Assembly: GCA_016786885.1 (NCBI GenBank)
Contig: JAEUVO010000064.1
Location: forward strand, 124,001-188,000
Direction: 5' to 3'
DNA from: Chitinophagaceae bacterium
GTDB taxonomy: Bacteria; Bacteroidota; Bacteroidia; Chitinophagales; Chitinophagaceae
Length of the DNA stretch: 64,000 nt
The translations under genes were made by a program, and so were the position numbers. Position 1 is the stretch's first letter; every line of letters begins with the position of its first letter. This document shows positions 35,471 through 44,582 of this stretch, piece after piece. The notes under the pieces were generated by a model, which had not been told where the DNA came from, searched no databases, and saw only the letters and a list, made by a program, of their open reading frames with translations.

Positions 35471-36544
35471 TTAATCTTCTTTCTTAAAATTTTTAATAAA
35501 ATCAGTTATTAGCTGATCAAATTCAGCATCCTGGTTAAACAGGAACTGATGTTTAACGGGTACAACATAAAAAGGTACGTTTTTTATTTCATCGTAAAAC
35601 TTTAATAATCTCACCGCATCTTTTTCGGTCGTCAGTATTACTTTATCTTTTGTACTTATTTTATCAAAAGACTCTTTGATATCTTTCAGGTCGTCAATAG
35701 TAAATATATGATGATCCGCATATTGCAGCATCTGGTAAGTATTGCTGTGCTCTTCCAATAATTTCTTCAAAGGCCTTGGATTGGCAATGCCGGTCACCAG
35801 CATTATCTCTACTTTGCCATTCAGCCCCTTTTCTTCCTTTGTAATAATATGATATGGCCGGCTGTAATCAATAGCAGTAAAAAAAATATGCTGACCGGGT
35901 AAAGGGTTTATTTCTTTTACCAGTTTTTGTTTTTCAATCTCACTCAGCTCCTTTTTGCATTTAGTAACTATAATAATCTCTGCCCTCTTATAACTGCTTT
36001 TCAAGTCCCGAAGATCTCCGGTAGGCAAATAGAAATCCCTTGTAAAGAGATTATTATAATCCGTAAGCAGTATGTTCAGCCCCGCTTTGATGGCCCTATG
36101 CTGAAATGCATCATCAAGAATAATAACCTGTATCTCAGGTTTGTCATGCAACAATTGAGGAATGGCTTCAATTCTCTCTTCCCCTACAGCTATAGGCACA
36201 TCCGGGAATTTCAAATGAAACTGCATAGGCTCATCACCAATTTCAAGGGCTGTTGTTTTTTCATCTGCCAAAGCATACCCTTTGGTCTTTCTTTTATATC
36301 CACGGCTAAGAGTAGCCACTTTGTAATCTGCTTTTAAATTTGAAACCAGGTATTCCACCATTGGGGACTTGCCTGTACCACCCACAGAAAGATTACCAAC
36401 ACAGATCAGTGGCAGGCCAAAGGATGTTGACTCAATGATGTTTTTATTATATAGCCAGTTACGAATAGCTATACCCAACCAGTACAGCAACGCAAAAGGA
36501 AGTAAAAGAATGCGGAATGATTTGAGAAAAAAGTTAGAAAACAT
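35471..36544 (-). CDS. lpxK: Tetraacyldisaccharide 4'-kinase
   Basis: LpxK phosphorylates the lipid A precursor at the inner membrane. The 357-residue protein begins with an N-terminal membrane-associated helix (about 6-30) and has the Walker A motif SVGGTGKSPMVEYLV (GGTGKS at 55-60). DDAFQHR is the conserved second motif. It overlaps the 5-FTHF cyclo-ligase gene by 11 bases, consistent with one transcript. Lipid A synthesis implies a Gram-negative envelope. Confidence 0.96.
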   Translation of the reverse strand: MFSNFFLKSFRILLLPFALLYWLGIAIRNWLYNKNIIESTSFGLPLICVGNLSVGGTGKSPMVEYLVSNLKADYKVATLSRGYKRKTKGYALADEKTTALEIGDEPMQFHLKFPDVPIAVGEERIEAIPQLLHDKPEIQVIILDDAFQHRAIKAGLNILLTDYNNLFTRDFYLPTGDLRDLKSSYKRAEIIIVTKCKKELSEIEKQKLVKEINPLPGQHIFFTAIDYSRPYHIITKEEKGLNGKVEIMLVTGIANPRPLKKLLEEHSNTYQMLQYADHHIFTIDDLKDIKESFDKISTKDKVILTTEKDAVRLLKFYDEIKNVPFYVVPVKHQFLFNQDAEFDQLITDFIKNFKKED

Positions 36545-37103
36545 AAACAGATTGAGGCGTAATACAAAGATTTAAAGGTACATCAAATTCATGCTTATCT
36601 GCGATTTGCTCAACCGGCTCGAAATAGGAAAAACCTACTTTCAGACAATCATCACCGCAATCAGCCAGGAATTTATCATAGAATCCCTTACCATAGCCAA
36701 TTCTATACCCTTCCATATCGATTGCAAGCAGGGGAACAAATGCCATATCAAATGCAGCCGGTCTTATTATCTCCGTATTTTCCGGCTCATAGGTCCCGAA
36801 ATTATTCTTTCTGAAAGCCGTCTCTTCATCAATCAGGATGGCGACCATTTTATCACCCGTAGGATCAATTTTTGGGTATGCAATTTTGAGTTCAGGGTTT
36901 CGGAACTCAATGTAGTCAGTGAAAAGGTGCATATTTGGCTCATTATGATGCTCCATTGGCCAATAAGTAAACAAAGAATAAACAAATGGCAGATCAACTG
37001 TTTGAAACTGAATAAGCATCAGGTCATCAAACTTTGCCCTTTCGGCCGCGGAAAGTGAATTCCTTTTTTCTTTAAATGCCTTGCGAAGTTCTCTTTTAGT
37101 CAT
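36534..37103 (-). CDS. 5-formyltetrahydrofolate cyclo-ligase
   Basis: The 189-residue enzyme turns 5-formyl-THF into 5,10-methenyl-THF with ATP, recycling a folate by-product. The N-terminal basic segment (TKRELRKAFKEKRNSLS) and the C-terminal GYRIGYGKGFYDKFLAD motif match the family. Overlaps lpxK at its 3' end; rsmD lies three bases upstream. Confidence 0.93.
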   Translation of the reverse strand: MTKRELRKAFKEKRNSLSAAERAKFDDLMLIQFQTVDLPFVYSLFTYWPMEHHNEPNMHLFTDYIEFRNPELKIAYPKIDPTGDKMVAILIDEETAFRKNNFGTYEPENTEIIRPAAFDMAFVPLLAIDMEGYRIGYGKGFYDKFLADCGDDCLKVGFSYFEPVEQIADKHEFDVPLNLCITPQSVYVF

Positions 37104-37106
37104 GTT

Positions 37107-37652
37107 TCAATCCCTGTTCTCCACAAAAGTAGAGAATACAGTAGTACCATAATTGCGTTCAGATTTAAAGAAGGGAAATGATTTATAATCGTTTCTTGGA
37201 GTATGTTCTAACACAAACCAACCGCCTTTTTTTAATAATTGCTTTTCAAATATCTGCTTTGGCAAATCGTCAATACTTGTCAGAGCATATGGCGGTCCTG
37301 CAAAAATAAAATCAAATTTATCAGTACAGCCCTGGATAAATTTGAATACATCCATTTTTATTACCTTAAAATTATCCAGCCTTAATGTCGCTGACGTTTT
37401 CTTGATAAATTCGTACATAGCGGTATCCTTTTCCACAATTGTCAGGTCATTTACTCCCCTTGAGGCAAGTTCATAACTGATACTACCGGTTCCCCCAAAT
37501 AAATCCAGCGTTTTTAATTCCTCAAAATCCAGGTTGTGCTGCAGCACATTAAACAGGCCTTCCTTGGCAATATCGGTAGTAGGCCTTGTGTAAGGCATGT
37601 TCGAAGGCGGATTGAATTTTCTTCCACCATGTTCACCACCTATGATACGCAT
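37107..37652 (-). CDS. rsmD: 16S rRNA (guanine(966)-N2)-methyltransferase
   Basis: RsmD methylates G966 of 16S rRNA. The 181-residue protein has the N-terminal GG..GR.F motif with MRIIGGEHGGRKF, the SAM-binding LDLFGGTGSISYELASRG and the catalytic site in FIFAGPPYA. The usual form of that site is DPPY; here the Asp is Gly. It overlaps the DUF3822 gene by 13 bases, a pairing common in Bacteroidota. Confidence 0.92.
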   Translation of the reverse strand: MRIIGGEHGGRKFNPPSNMPYTRPTTDIAKEGLFNVLQHNLDFEELKTLDLFGGTGSISYELASRGVNDLTIVEKDTAMYEFIKKTSATLRLDNFKVIKMDVFKFIQGCTDKFDFIFAGPPYALTSIDDLPKQIFEKQLLKKGGWFVLEHTPRNDYKSFPFFKSERNYGTTVFSTFVENRD

Positions 37653-38452
37653 CGGGCCAGGTCATTAAGTGAAGTAAAAAAATGATTAGGGTACTCATCA
37701 CCCTGAACATTCCAGGTAGCTTCTCTGAATTCCACATGAATGAAGTATTGATAGATTTCTTTATATAAAGCAGATTGTTTATCGATTAACCCTGACAAAT
37801 GTAATTCCGCTTCCTGTTGCGATAAACCAAACTGGCTGCATATTTTCAACAGATAATAAACCACATCTTCTGGTGTTGAGTAAACATAAGTCTGAGCCAG
37901 AAGTAATTTACTATTTCTTACTGCGGTCACTGAAAAATCATCAGTCCTGAAGTCAACATATATACTTCCGCCATCTCCACCTCCCTCCATTTGCTTAAAA
38001 GCTAATGAAAACTGATGTCTGAAAATAGCAGTGGCAAAATGTTGCTGCACCCACTGCCTGAGCTCAGCCGGCGCCGCATACACATTGTATAGCTGCCATT
38101 CCGGGATAACTTCCGATATAACTACCGATTCATTATTAACTCCATAAAGGGCTTTCAGCATTGTTCCTGATTCTTCCTGCCTGAAATCTGACAAGGGCAC
38201 CAAGGTACTTTCTTCAAAATCATAACAGACCTGGACACGATAAAATTGGTTCTTTAATTCAGGAAAAGAGGAAATTACTTCGTGCAGGTTTCCTGAATTC
38301 CATTCTTCTGCTTTGCAATAAGCCAGTTTATATAATTCATCACCGGTCTTATTAGTAATAACAAAACTAAAATGCCCGTTACCGAATTTCAATGACAACA
38401 CCTGCTGAACATTATCATTATGGTTATTTTCTATCGTAAATAACTGCTTCAA
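37640..38452 (-). CDS. DUF3822 family protein
   Basis: The frame runs to 38638, but that would overlap the divergent MATE gene. The DUF3822 match starts near KQLFTIENNHNDNV, and a TTG at 38452 encodes exactly that start, giving 270 residues; an ATG at 38509 is the alternative. The protein has an actin-like/ASKHA-type layout with FSFVITN near the N-terminus and DFRTDDFSVTAV in the second half. Function is unknown; the persistent link with rsmD suggests a role tied to translation or rRNA. TTG starts are used by several genes in this window. Confidence 0.85.
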   Translation of the reverse strand: MKQLFTIENNHNDNVQQVLSLKFGNGHFSFVITNKTGDELYKLAYCKAEEWNSGNLHEVISSFPELKNQFYRVQVCYDFEESTLVPLSDFRQEESGTMLKALYGVNNESVVISEVIPEWQLYNVYAAPAELRQWVQQHFATAIFRHQFSLAFKQMEGGGDGGSIYVDFRTDDFSVTAVRNSKLLLAQTYVYSTPEDVVYYLLKICSQFGLSQQEAELHLSGLIDKQSALYKEIYQYFIHVEFREATWNVQGDEYPNHFFTSLNDLARCVS

Positions 38453-38497
38453 AATTCTTTTCAGTTCGTGCAATAATAGACAAAAATTTAAATATCG

Positions 38498-38505
38498 TAG
38501 GTTTG
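38498..38505 (+). promoter_or_regulatory. -7 promoter element of the MATE gene
   Basis: TAGGTTTG matches TAnnTTTG exactly, 14 bases before the MATE ATG. No convincing -33. Confidence 0.35.
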
Positions 38506-38519
38506 CCATCTTTTTACTT

Positions 38520-39881
38520 ATGGCAGAGGCAATACATACTAACTTACAGGTAGAAATAACCAACCGGCAGATTCTGAAAATTGCGTTGCCAATAAGCCTT
38601 GCTATTTTAATACCCCAGCTAAACTTTATTACAAACAATATTTTTCTTGGCCATTACAGTAATGATTCATATGCATTGGCTGTGGCAGGTATTACAGGTG
38701 TATATTACCTGATTTTTGCCGCCATTGGCTATGGACTCAATAATGGCTTGCAGGCACTCATAGCCCGCAGGGCTGGTGAGAACAGACCGGAAGAAATCGG
38801 GAAATTGTTCACACAAGGTGTTTTAATCGGGTTGTTGGTGGCTGTTGCAGGAATCATTATCACCTATACTATTACTCCCTTTTTATTTGGATTGATAATA
38901 CAGGATACTGAAGTGCATAAAAAAGCTGTCGGGTTTCTTCAGATCAGGATATGGGGATTACCATTTTTATATATTTACCAGCTTCGTAATGCATTGTTGG
39001 TAGGCACTAACCAAAGCAGGTATCTGGTTGCAGGTACTCTTGCAGAAACACTTACCAATGTAATCCTCGATTATATTTTAATTTTTGGAACGCTTGGTTT
39101 TCCCGAACTGGGTTTTAACGGTGCCGCTATTGCCTCTGTTATTGCAGAATTTACCGGCATGTTTGTTATATTTCTTGTGATCCGGTGGAAAGGTATCAGC
39201 AAACGATTTGGCCTGTTTCAAAATTTGAAATGGAGTAAAGAAAACAGCTCTCTTATTTTCTCAATGTCTGCACCATTGATGTTCCAGCATGCTATCAGCA
39301 TTATCAGCTGGCAGTTTTTCTTTTTGCTGACTGAACATCATGGTGATATGGCGCTGAAGGTTTCTAATGTGATGCGTAACATCTTTGGTGTTTTTGGATG
39401 TGTAACCTGGGCTTTTGCCGCCACCACCAACGCCATGGTGAGCAATGTGATAGGACAAAACAAGAAAGAACAGGTTTGGGACTTACTAAAAAAAATCATC
39501 CGGTTAAGTACTGGAGTAGCCATTGTTGTTTGCATACTACTAAACCTGTTCCCGGAAGCTTTCCTGTCTGTTTTCGGACAGGGAGATGATTTTATAGCAG
39601 CTGCCTTACCGGTACTGAGAGTGGTTACAGCAGCCATGTTGCTGATGTCATTTTCTATTGTCATGCTGAGTGCTGTAACCGGAAGTGGAAATACAAGGGT
39701 CACTTTCTATATAGAACTTTTTGCAATTATTATGTACTGCATCTATGTTTACCTGGTATCAGAATATTATTTCCTTCCCATAAAGTTTGGCTGGATGAGT
39801 GAATGGTTATACTGGCTTTGTCTTTTCGTACCATCCCTGTTTTATATGCGTAGCGGGCGGTGGAAAAAGAAAGTGATTTAA
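38520..39881 (+). CDS. MATE-family efflux transporter
   Basis: The 453-residue protein has about 12 hydrophobic segments arranged as two homologous halves. It matches the NorM-like branch (MATE) with FITNNIFLGHYSNDSYALAVAGI near the start and internal repeat segments. MATE proteins export drugs or other organic cations by H+ or Na+ antiport; the substrate is unknown. It starts 67 bases from the divergent DUF3822 TTG and ends at a terminator shared with the TonB receptor gene. Confidence 0.93.
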   Translation: MAEAIHTNLQVEITNRQILKIALPISLAILIPQLNFITNNIFLGHYSNDSYALAVAGITGVYYLIFAAIGYGLNNGLQALIARRAGENRPEEIGKLFTQGVLIGLLVAVAGIIITYTITPFLFGLIIQDTEVHKKAVGFLQIRIWGLPFLYIYQLRNALLVGTNQSRYLVAGTLAETLTNVILDYILIFGTLGFPELGFNGAAIASVIAEFTGMFVIFLVIRWKGISKRFGLFQNLKWSKENSSLIFSMSAPLMFQHAISIISWQFFFLLTEHHGDMALKVSNVMRNIFGVFGCVTWAFAATTNAMVSNVIGQNKKEQVWDLLKKIIRLSTGVAIVVCILLNLFPEAFLSVFGQGDDFIAAALPVLRVVTAAMLLMSFSIVMLSAVTGSGNTRVTFYIELFAIIMYCIYVYLVSEYYFLPIKFGWMSEWLYWLCLFVPSLFYMRSGRWKKKVI

Positions 39882-39904
39882 CAACATCTTACTGAAGTAT
39901 AATA

Positions 39905-39934
39905 AAAAAAATAAGGCCTCCCTAAGGAGGCCTT
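39905..39934. terminator. Bidirectional intrinsic terminator
   Basis: AAGGCCTCC (39913-39921) pairs with GGAGGCCTT (39926-39934). On the minus strand it is followed by ATTTTTTTTATT. It lies between the convergent MATE and TonB-receptor genes. Confidence 0.85.
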
Positions 39935-39964
39935 TATACTTAAAACCCAATTTCAATTTTATTA

Positions 39965-42895
39965 TCAGAACAGGTTGTAACCATAGCTGATGTAGTACAG
40001 GCCACCAACTGATGGGCTACCAAAACCAGTTCTCTGGTATTGATTACCCAGATTGGTACCGCCTACACGGAAAGTACTCTTGGTAGTTGGGGGACGGTAA
40101 GTAACCTGTGCATCCCACCAGCCAAAGTAAGGCAATGTACCACTAACAAAAGTACCCTCATAATAGTTGTTATCCTGCCATTTGAATACCACGTTAAATC
40201 CAATATTATGGCAAACATTCTCATTGCGCAAACCAATATTGAAACGATATTTAGGTGCATTGAAGAAAGTAACAACAGAAGGATCTACATCCCGAAGCTG
40301 ATCAGAGAAAACGTTACCGTAAACTACATATCTCTTCATAAGCTGGTATTCCAGACCAAGACCCCATCCGATAGATTTTACATTATCATCTGAATTCTGT
40401 ACATATGAAACGTTGGTGCTACTGTAAGCAGAGTACAATTCATATTTGGCACCTGCTCTTGATTGAACCACTGCTGTACTGACAAGGAAGTCCTGGTATT
40501 GGCTGTAATACACATAACCATCCACCAATAATTTTTTTCCGATTATTCCTTTATAACCTAACTCATAAGACTTCACTGTTTCAGGTTTCACCTCCTTGTA
40601 TTGAGCTCTTACCAACCTGCTTGAATCAGCAAGTGTGCCTGCACGATATGCCAAAACACTTGCAGCTGTATAACCCGGCAATGTAGAGTTCAACTTGTAA
40701 TAATCCTGGAACTCAGGCAAGCAACCCATGAGCACACCTGACCCTGTAACAAGGCTGATATACTGGTTCTGGTTAGTGGGAAAGCGATACGCAGTCTGAT
40801 AAGATAAACGTAGGAAGTTCTCCTTTGCAATCCGGATTACAGCAGATATCCTTGGTGTGAATTTTCCTTCAAAATTAGTTTGCTTATCATAGCGGCCTGA
40901 GGCAGTAAGTGTAAGTGCATCATTGATCAATTTCTTCTTTAATTGAATATATCCGCCATATTCATTTACCCTGAGTGATTGTGCAGTATCTGCAAAAATG
41001 GTTCCCTGGGAATTCATGATCCACTGTTTCCAGCCAGCGCCGGCAATTATTTCAAGTTTATCTGAAAAACCGGCCATATCTGAAATGTTGAATTGGCCCT
41101 CAGTAGCATACAGATCAGATTTGTCAAGGAATAAAGCTCCGCCTTTTCTGATCGGTGTTTTCTTTAATATAGAGACTATTGAATCGTAAGCTTTGGTTCC
41201 CGGAATCCAACGGCCGGCATCAGCAGAGGCACGGGCAGCAGAATGTAGTGTAAAATCACTAGCCGCACCTCCATTTAATCTTCTGCCCTCAGAGAAGGTT
41301 CCAATGTATAAAGGGAACCAGGCAGAGCTGGCCCTGTAACTTTCATTTAAGAAAGCGCCTAATGCAGTAGCATTATAAGACTCACCAGCATTTTCCTGGG
41401 TAGTATATCCACGAACAAACCAGTTCTTATGCCTTAATTCAAACTTATGCTGTGCCATTTTCAGGTTACGCAAAGAATAACGGTCCGCCCCTGTATAAAC
41501 GGTAGTACCTGTTCCAAAATAAGTATTGAAAGAAACCTCGAGCCGGTCATTTATTTTATAATGTATACCGCCAGTAAATTTTACATTAATGGTATTGTAA
41601 TCTACCAATGATTGTTCTTCATAACCTGTTCTTGAAACACTGGCTTTATTAAAATAGCCATTTCTTAACCCGATATAGAACGGCATCATTTGCTGAACAG
41701 CTGTCTGTCCGGAGGTACCTAAAAATCCAAGACCTCCTATGAAAGTAGATATTTGGGTATTTGTTGGGTAAGCAGGATTTCCTATAGCTGTAAAGTAAGC
41801 ATTTGCTGCACTCACAACATCAAAAGCTCCTCCTGTAGCAGCCAGAATACTTCTTCTTGTCTGATCCTGTACAAAATAAGAGAACCCGTTCATATCTGCA
41901 CTGGTCTCATCTCCATACATGTTGATACCATTGTAGTTTGGATCGTTCTGGCGATTTCCGCCTACTACCTTACTCAAGATACCAATCTGTTGTTTGTTGC
42001 GGTAATCCTCAGCTTCCCAGTCAGCACCTTTTACTAATTGAGCTGCGAGTTTGATACCAAGCCTGTTTTTATATGCTTTTGCCCAACGGAAAGACCAATC
42101 GTAAAAAGGAGCCGCATTACGCTGCTTTCCATCTACATGCATGATCCCCTGCTTGATGTTGTAGCTGAGTCCCTGGTATTTGAAAGGATTTTTTGTTGAG
42201 ATGAGCACAGTACCGTTCATACCTCCTGAACCATACAAAGCGGAAGATGCTCCGGAAAGAATCTCCACATTATCAACGTCAAGATCGGAAGGGCCGAGAA
42301 CGCTACCCACAGAGAAGTTCAAACCGGGAGCCTGGTTATCCATTCCGTCTATCAACTGATTCAAACGGGTATTACCACTGCTTACAAAGCCACGGGTAGT
42401 TACTGTACGAAAAGTCAGACTGGCCGTATGAACATCAACCCCTTTCAGGTTACCGATAGCCTCATAATAGTTAGGCGCCGCTACGTTTCTCAATGTGTTG
42501 CTGCTCATTCTTTCCACAGTCACCGGAGATTCGAGTAAACGAGTTGGGGCACGGGTAGCGGCTACCACTACTTCCTGGCCTAATGCGTTATTTACTTTTA
42601 AGTCAATACTGAACGGTTTGGAAGCATCGGATACTGTTAGCTCCTGTTCTTCATAACCAACTGAGCTAAAAACGAGTACAACCGGCAGTTTTGATACTTT
42701 CAGGCTGAACTCACCGTCTGAATTTGTGTAGGTACCCTGAGTGGTTCCTTTAACTGCAACAGACACAGCCGGCACACTTTCTTTAGATGAACTGTTTTTT
42801 ACAGTACCGGAGATGGTAACTGTTTGAGCATAAGCAGCAATCGTAAAAAAAACAGCCAACAGCGAGGAAGCTAAATAGCAGTAGCTTTTTCTCAT
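39965..42895 (-). CDS. TonB-dependent receptor with carboxypeptidase-regulatory-like domain
   Basis: The 976-residue outer-membrane protein has a signal peptide (1-23), a CarboxypepD_reg-like/carbohydrate-type beta domain (about 26-105), a plug domain (about 110-235, with VEILSGASSALYGSGG) and a long beta-barrel ending in a terminal aromatic residue (GYNLF). It should import a large substrate using TonB energy. No SusD-type partner gene is adjacent, so it is not a typical polysaccharide utilisation pair; the substrate is unknown. Confidence 0.93.
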   Translation of the reverse strand: MRKSYCYLASSLLAVFFTIAAYAQTVTISGTVKNSSSKESVPAVSVAVKGTTQGTYTNSDGEFSLKVSKLPVVLVFSSVGYEEQELTVSDASKPFSIDLKVNNALGQEVVVAATRAPTRLLESPVTVERMSSNTLRNVAAPNYYEAIGNLKGVDVHTASLTFRTVTTRGFVSSGNTRLNQLIDGMDNQAPGLNFSVGSVLGPSDLDVDNVEILSGASSALYGSGGMNGTVLISTKNPFKYQGLSYNIKQGIMHVDGKQRNAAPFYDWSFRWAKAYKNRLGIKLAAQLVKGADWEAEDYRNKQQIGILSKVVGGNRQNDPNYNGINMYGDETSADMNGFSYFVQDQTRRSILAATGGAFDVVSAANAYFTAIGNPAYPTNTQISTFIGGLGFLGTSGQTAVQQMMPFYIGLRNGYFNKASVSRTGYEEQSLVDYNTINVKFTGGIHYKINDRLEVSFNTYFGTGTTVYTGADRYSLRNLKMAQHKFELRHKNWFVRGYTTQENAGESYNATALGAFLNESYRASSAWFPLYIGTFSEGRRLNGGAASDFTLHSAARASADAGRWIPGTKAYDSIVSILKKTPIRKGGALFLDKSDLYATEGQFNISDMAGFSDKLEIIAGAGWKQWIMNSQGTIFADTAQSLRVNEYGGYIQLKKKLINDALTLTASGRYDKQTNFEGKFTPRISAVIRIAKENFLRLSYQTAYRFPTNQNQYISLVTGSGVLMGCLPEFQDYYKLNSTLPGYTAASVLAYRAGTLADSSRLVRAQYKEVKPETVKSYELGYKGIIGKKLLVDGYVYYSQYQDFLVSTAVVQSRAGAKYELYSAYSSTNVSYVQNSDDNVKSIGWGLGLEYQLMKRYVVYGNVFSDQLRDVDPSVVTFFNAPKYRFNIGLRNENVCHNIGFNVVFKWQDNNYYEGTFVSGTLPYFGWWDAQVTYRPPTTKSTFRVGGTNLGNQYQRTGFGSPSVGGLYYISYGYNLF

Positions 42896-43009
42896 AATAG
42901 GGAATTTTGGTTTTGGAATTTGACGGAAAAATAAGCATTGTAAAGTTTATCTAAAAATTTAATTTTTAAGGGGAAAGGATAATTTGTTGAAATCTTGAGA
43001 CAGCCCGGA

Positions 43010-43040
43010 TTGGTAGGTTTTTACCGGCTTCTTACTTTCG
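43010..43040 (+). promoter_or_regulatory. Promoter of purC
   Basis: TTG (43010-43012), a 20-base spacer and TACTTTCG (43033-43040). The spacing equals that of the outer-membrane barrel promoter. The ATG follows only four bases later, so the transcript should be leaderless. Confidence 0.6.
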
Positions 43041-43044
43041 AAAT

Positions 43045-43974
43045 ATGGCTCATTTTTCGTTTCCAAACCAAACGGCCTTTTATAGTGGCAAGGTTCGGGA
43101 TGTTTATACTATTTCAGACCAATGGCTGGTAATGGTTGCCTCCGACCGGATATCGGCTTTCGATGTCATACTGCCCCGCCCCATACCCTACAAAGGACAA
43201 GTACTGAATCAGATTGCAGCTTATATGCTGGATGCCACCGGGGACATATGTCCTAACTGGCTGATAGAAGTGCCGGCACCCAATGTTTCAATCGGTAAAA
43301 AATGTACACCATTCAAAATTGAAATGGTTGTCAGGGGAAATTTAACCGGCCATGCCTGGAGAACCTACTCGTCCGGCAAAAGATCCCTCTGTGGAGTAAG
43401 ATTGCCAGAGGGAATGAAGGAAAATGATTTTTTCCCTGATCCGATCACCACCCCCAGTACTAAAGCTGCTGAAGGACATGATGAGGATATTAGCAAAGAT
43501 GAGATTATCTCACAGGGGTTAGCAACTGCTGCAGAATGGGCAGTTTTAGAAGATTATGCGTTCAAACTTTTTCAGCGGGGTAAGGAAATAGCAGCCAAAA
43601 GGGGGTTGATATTGGTGGATACCAAATATGAGTTTGGAAAAATCGGAGATACTATTTACCTCATGGATGAAATTCACACACCAGACAGTTCAAGATATTT
43701 TTACGCCGATGGATTTGAAGAAAGACAGATTCGGGGCGAACGGCAAAAACAGTTAAGCAAAGAGTTTGTCCGTGAATGGCTTATTGCCAACAACTTCATG
43801 GGAAAGGAAGGACAGGCTGTTCCGGAAATGCCTGATGAATGGGTTGATACTATTTCGAAAAGATATATTGAACTATATGAAAAAGTGATTGGCGAGAAGT
43901 TTATAGCTGGTAAGATTGATGATGATGAAACTTACAACAGGATCATCACTTCATTGAGTAAACTAAAAATGTAA
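43045..43974 (+). CDS. purC: Phosphoribosylaminoimidazole-succinocarboxamide synthase
   Basis: PurC joins aspartate to CAIR in purine synthesis. The 309-residue protein starts [10 protein letters not shown] (the SAICAR synthase N-motif) and has [32 protein letters not shown] and LIDTKYEFG-type segments ([10 protein letters not shown]). Length fits the longer bacterial form. It has its own promoter and terminator. Confidence 0.96.
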   Translation: MAHFSFPNQTAFYSGKVRDVYTISDQWLVMVASDRISAFDVILPRPIPYKGQVLNQIAAYMLDATGDICPNWLIEVPAPNVSIGKKCTPFKIEMVVRGNLTGHAWRTYSSGKRSLCGVRLPEGMKENDFFPDPITTPSTKAAEGHDEDISKDEIISQGLATAAEWAVLEDYAFKLFQRGKEIAAKRGLILVDTKYEFGKIGDTIYLMDEIHTPDSSRYFYADGFEERQIRGERQKQLSKEFVREWLIANNFMGKEGQAVPEMPDEWVDTISKRYIELYEKVIGEKFIAGKIDDDETYNRIITSLSKLKM

Positions 43975-43975
43975 A

Positions 43976-44006
43976 AGAAGCAGGAGATTTTCCTGCTTCT
44001 TTTTTG
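43976..44006 (+). terminator. Intrinsic terminator of purC
   Basis: AGAAGCAGGA (43976-43985) pairs with TCCTGCTTCT (43991-44000), then a T-run. It begins two bases after the purC stop. Confidence 0.9.
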
Positions 44007-44026
44007 TTCGGATCTTGCCGAAAGCT

Positions 44027-44449
44027 TTATTTCTTTTTAATAACTGTTGATTTCTTGAATTCCCTTGTCTGACCTTTTCCATAAAGAGGGCAGTAATAAT
44101 CCAGTGCATATTGTGCCTCAGTATAGCTTAACCAATAATCAGTAACTGTACCTGTAAAAACAATACCAGATGACCGGTTGTACATATCCTTTGTTCCATT
44201 GCTGCTAAAGTTGCCGTACACTATACTTCCTTCATAGGGTTTATAACCTCCATATGAGCGGATAATGGTGTAACCATAGAACGTTTCCACAACGAAATAG
44301 TTACAATAAGAATCGCTATACACTACTTCTCCCATTTCTTTGGAGAGCCAGTAGTTCTCGTTGTTGTTTGGAATAGATTCCCGTACACAGCTGGTTAATA
44401 ATATAGCTGACAACAGGAATGTAGTTGAAAGTGTAAAAATTCTTTTCAT
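44027..44449 (-). CDS. Small lipoprotein, function unknown
   Basis: The 140-residue protein has a lipoprotein signal (LTSC, Cys21). The mature part is rich in Tyr, Ser and Gly with CNYF, a GYTIIRSYGGYKPYEGS segment and a late YYCPLYG; it looks like a small beta-domain. A similar CNYFVVETFYGYTIIRS pattern occurs in short uncharacterised Bacteroidota lipoproteins. No catalytic motif. Confidence 0.7.
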   Translation of the reverse strand: MKRIFTLSTTFLLSAILLTSCVRESIPNNNENYWLSKEMGEVVYSDSYCNYFVVETFYGYTIIRSYGGYKPYEGSIVYGNFSSNGTKDMYNRSSGIVFTGTVTDYWLSYTEAQYALDYYCPLYGKGQTREFKKSTVIKKK

Positions 44450-44582
44450 GGCTTTTGATTTAAAGTTTAAAAATTTGTTGTCAGCTAGTATAATAGGAAG
44501 ACTGTGCCAGAATTAAAAAGGATAATTAAGCGTTTGTTAAAATGAAATGAAAGCAGGAAATTCACTTCTTAATAAAAACTAA

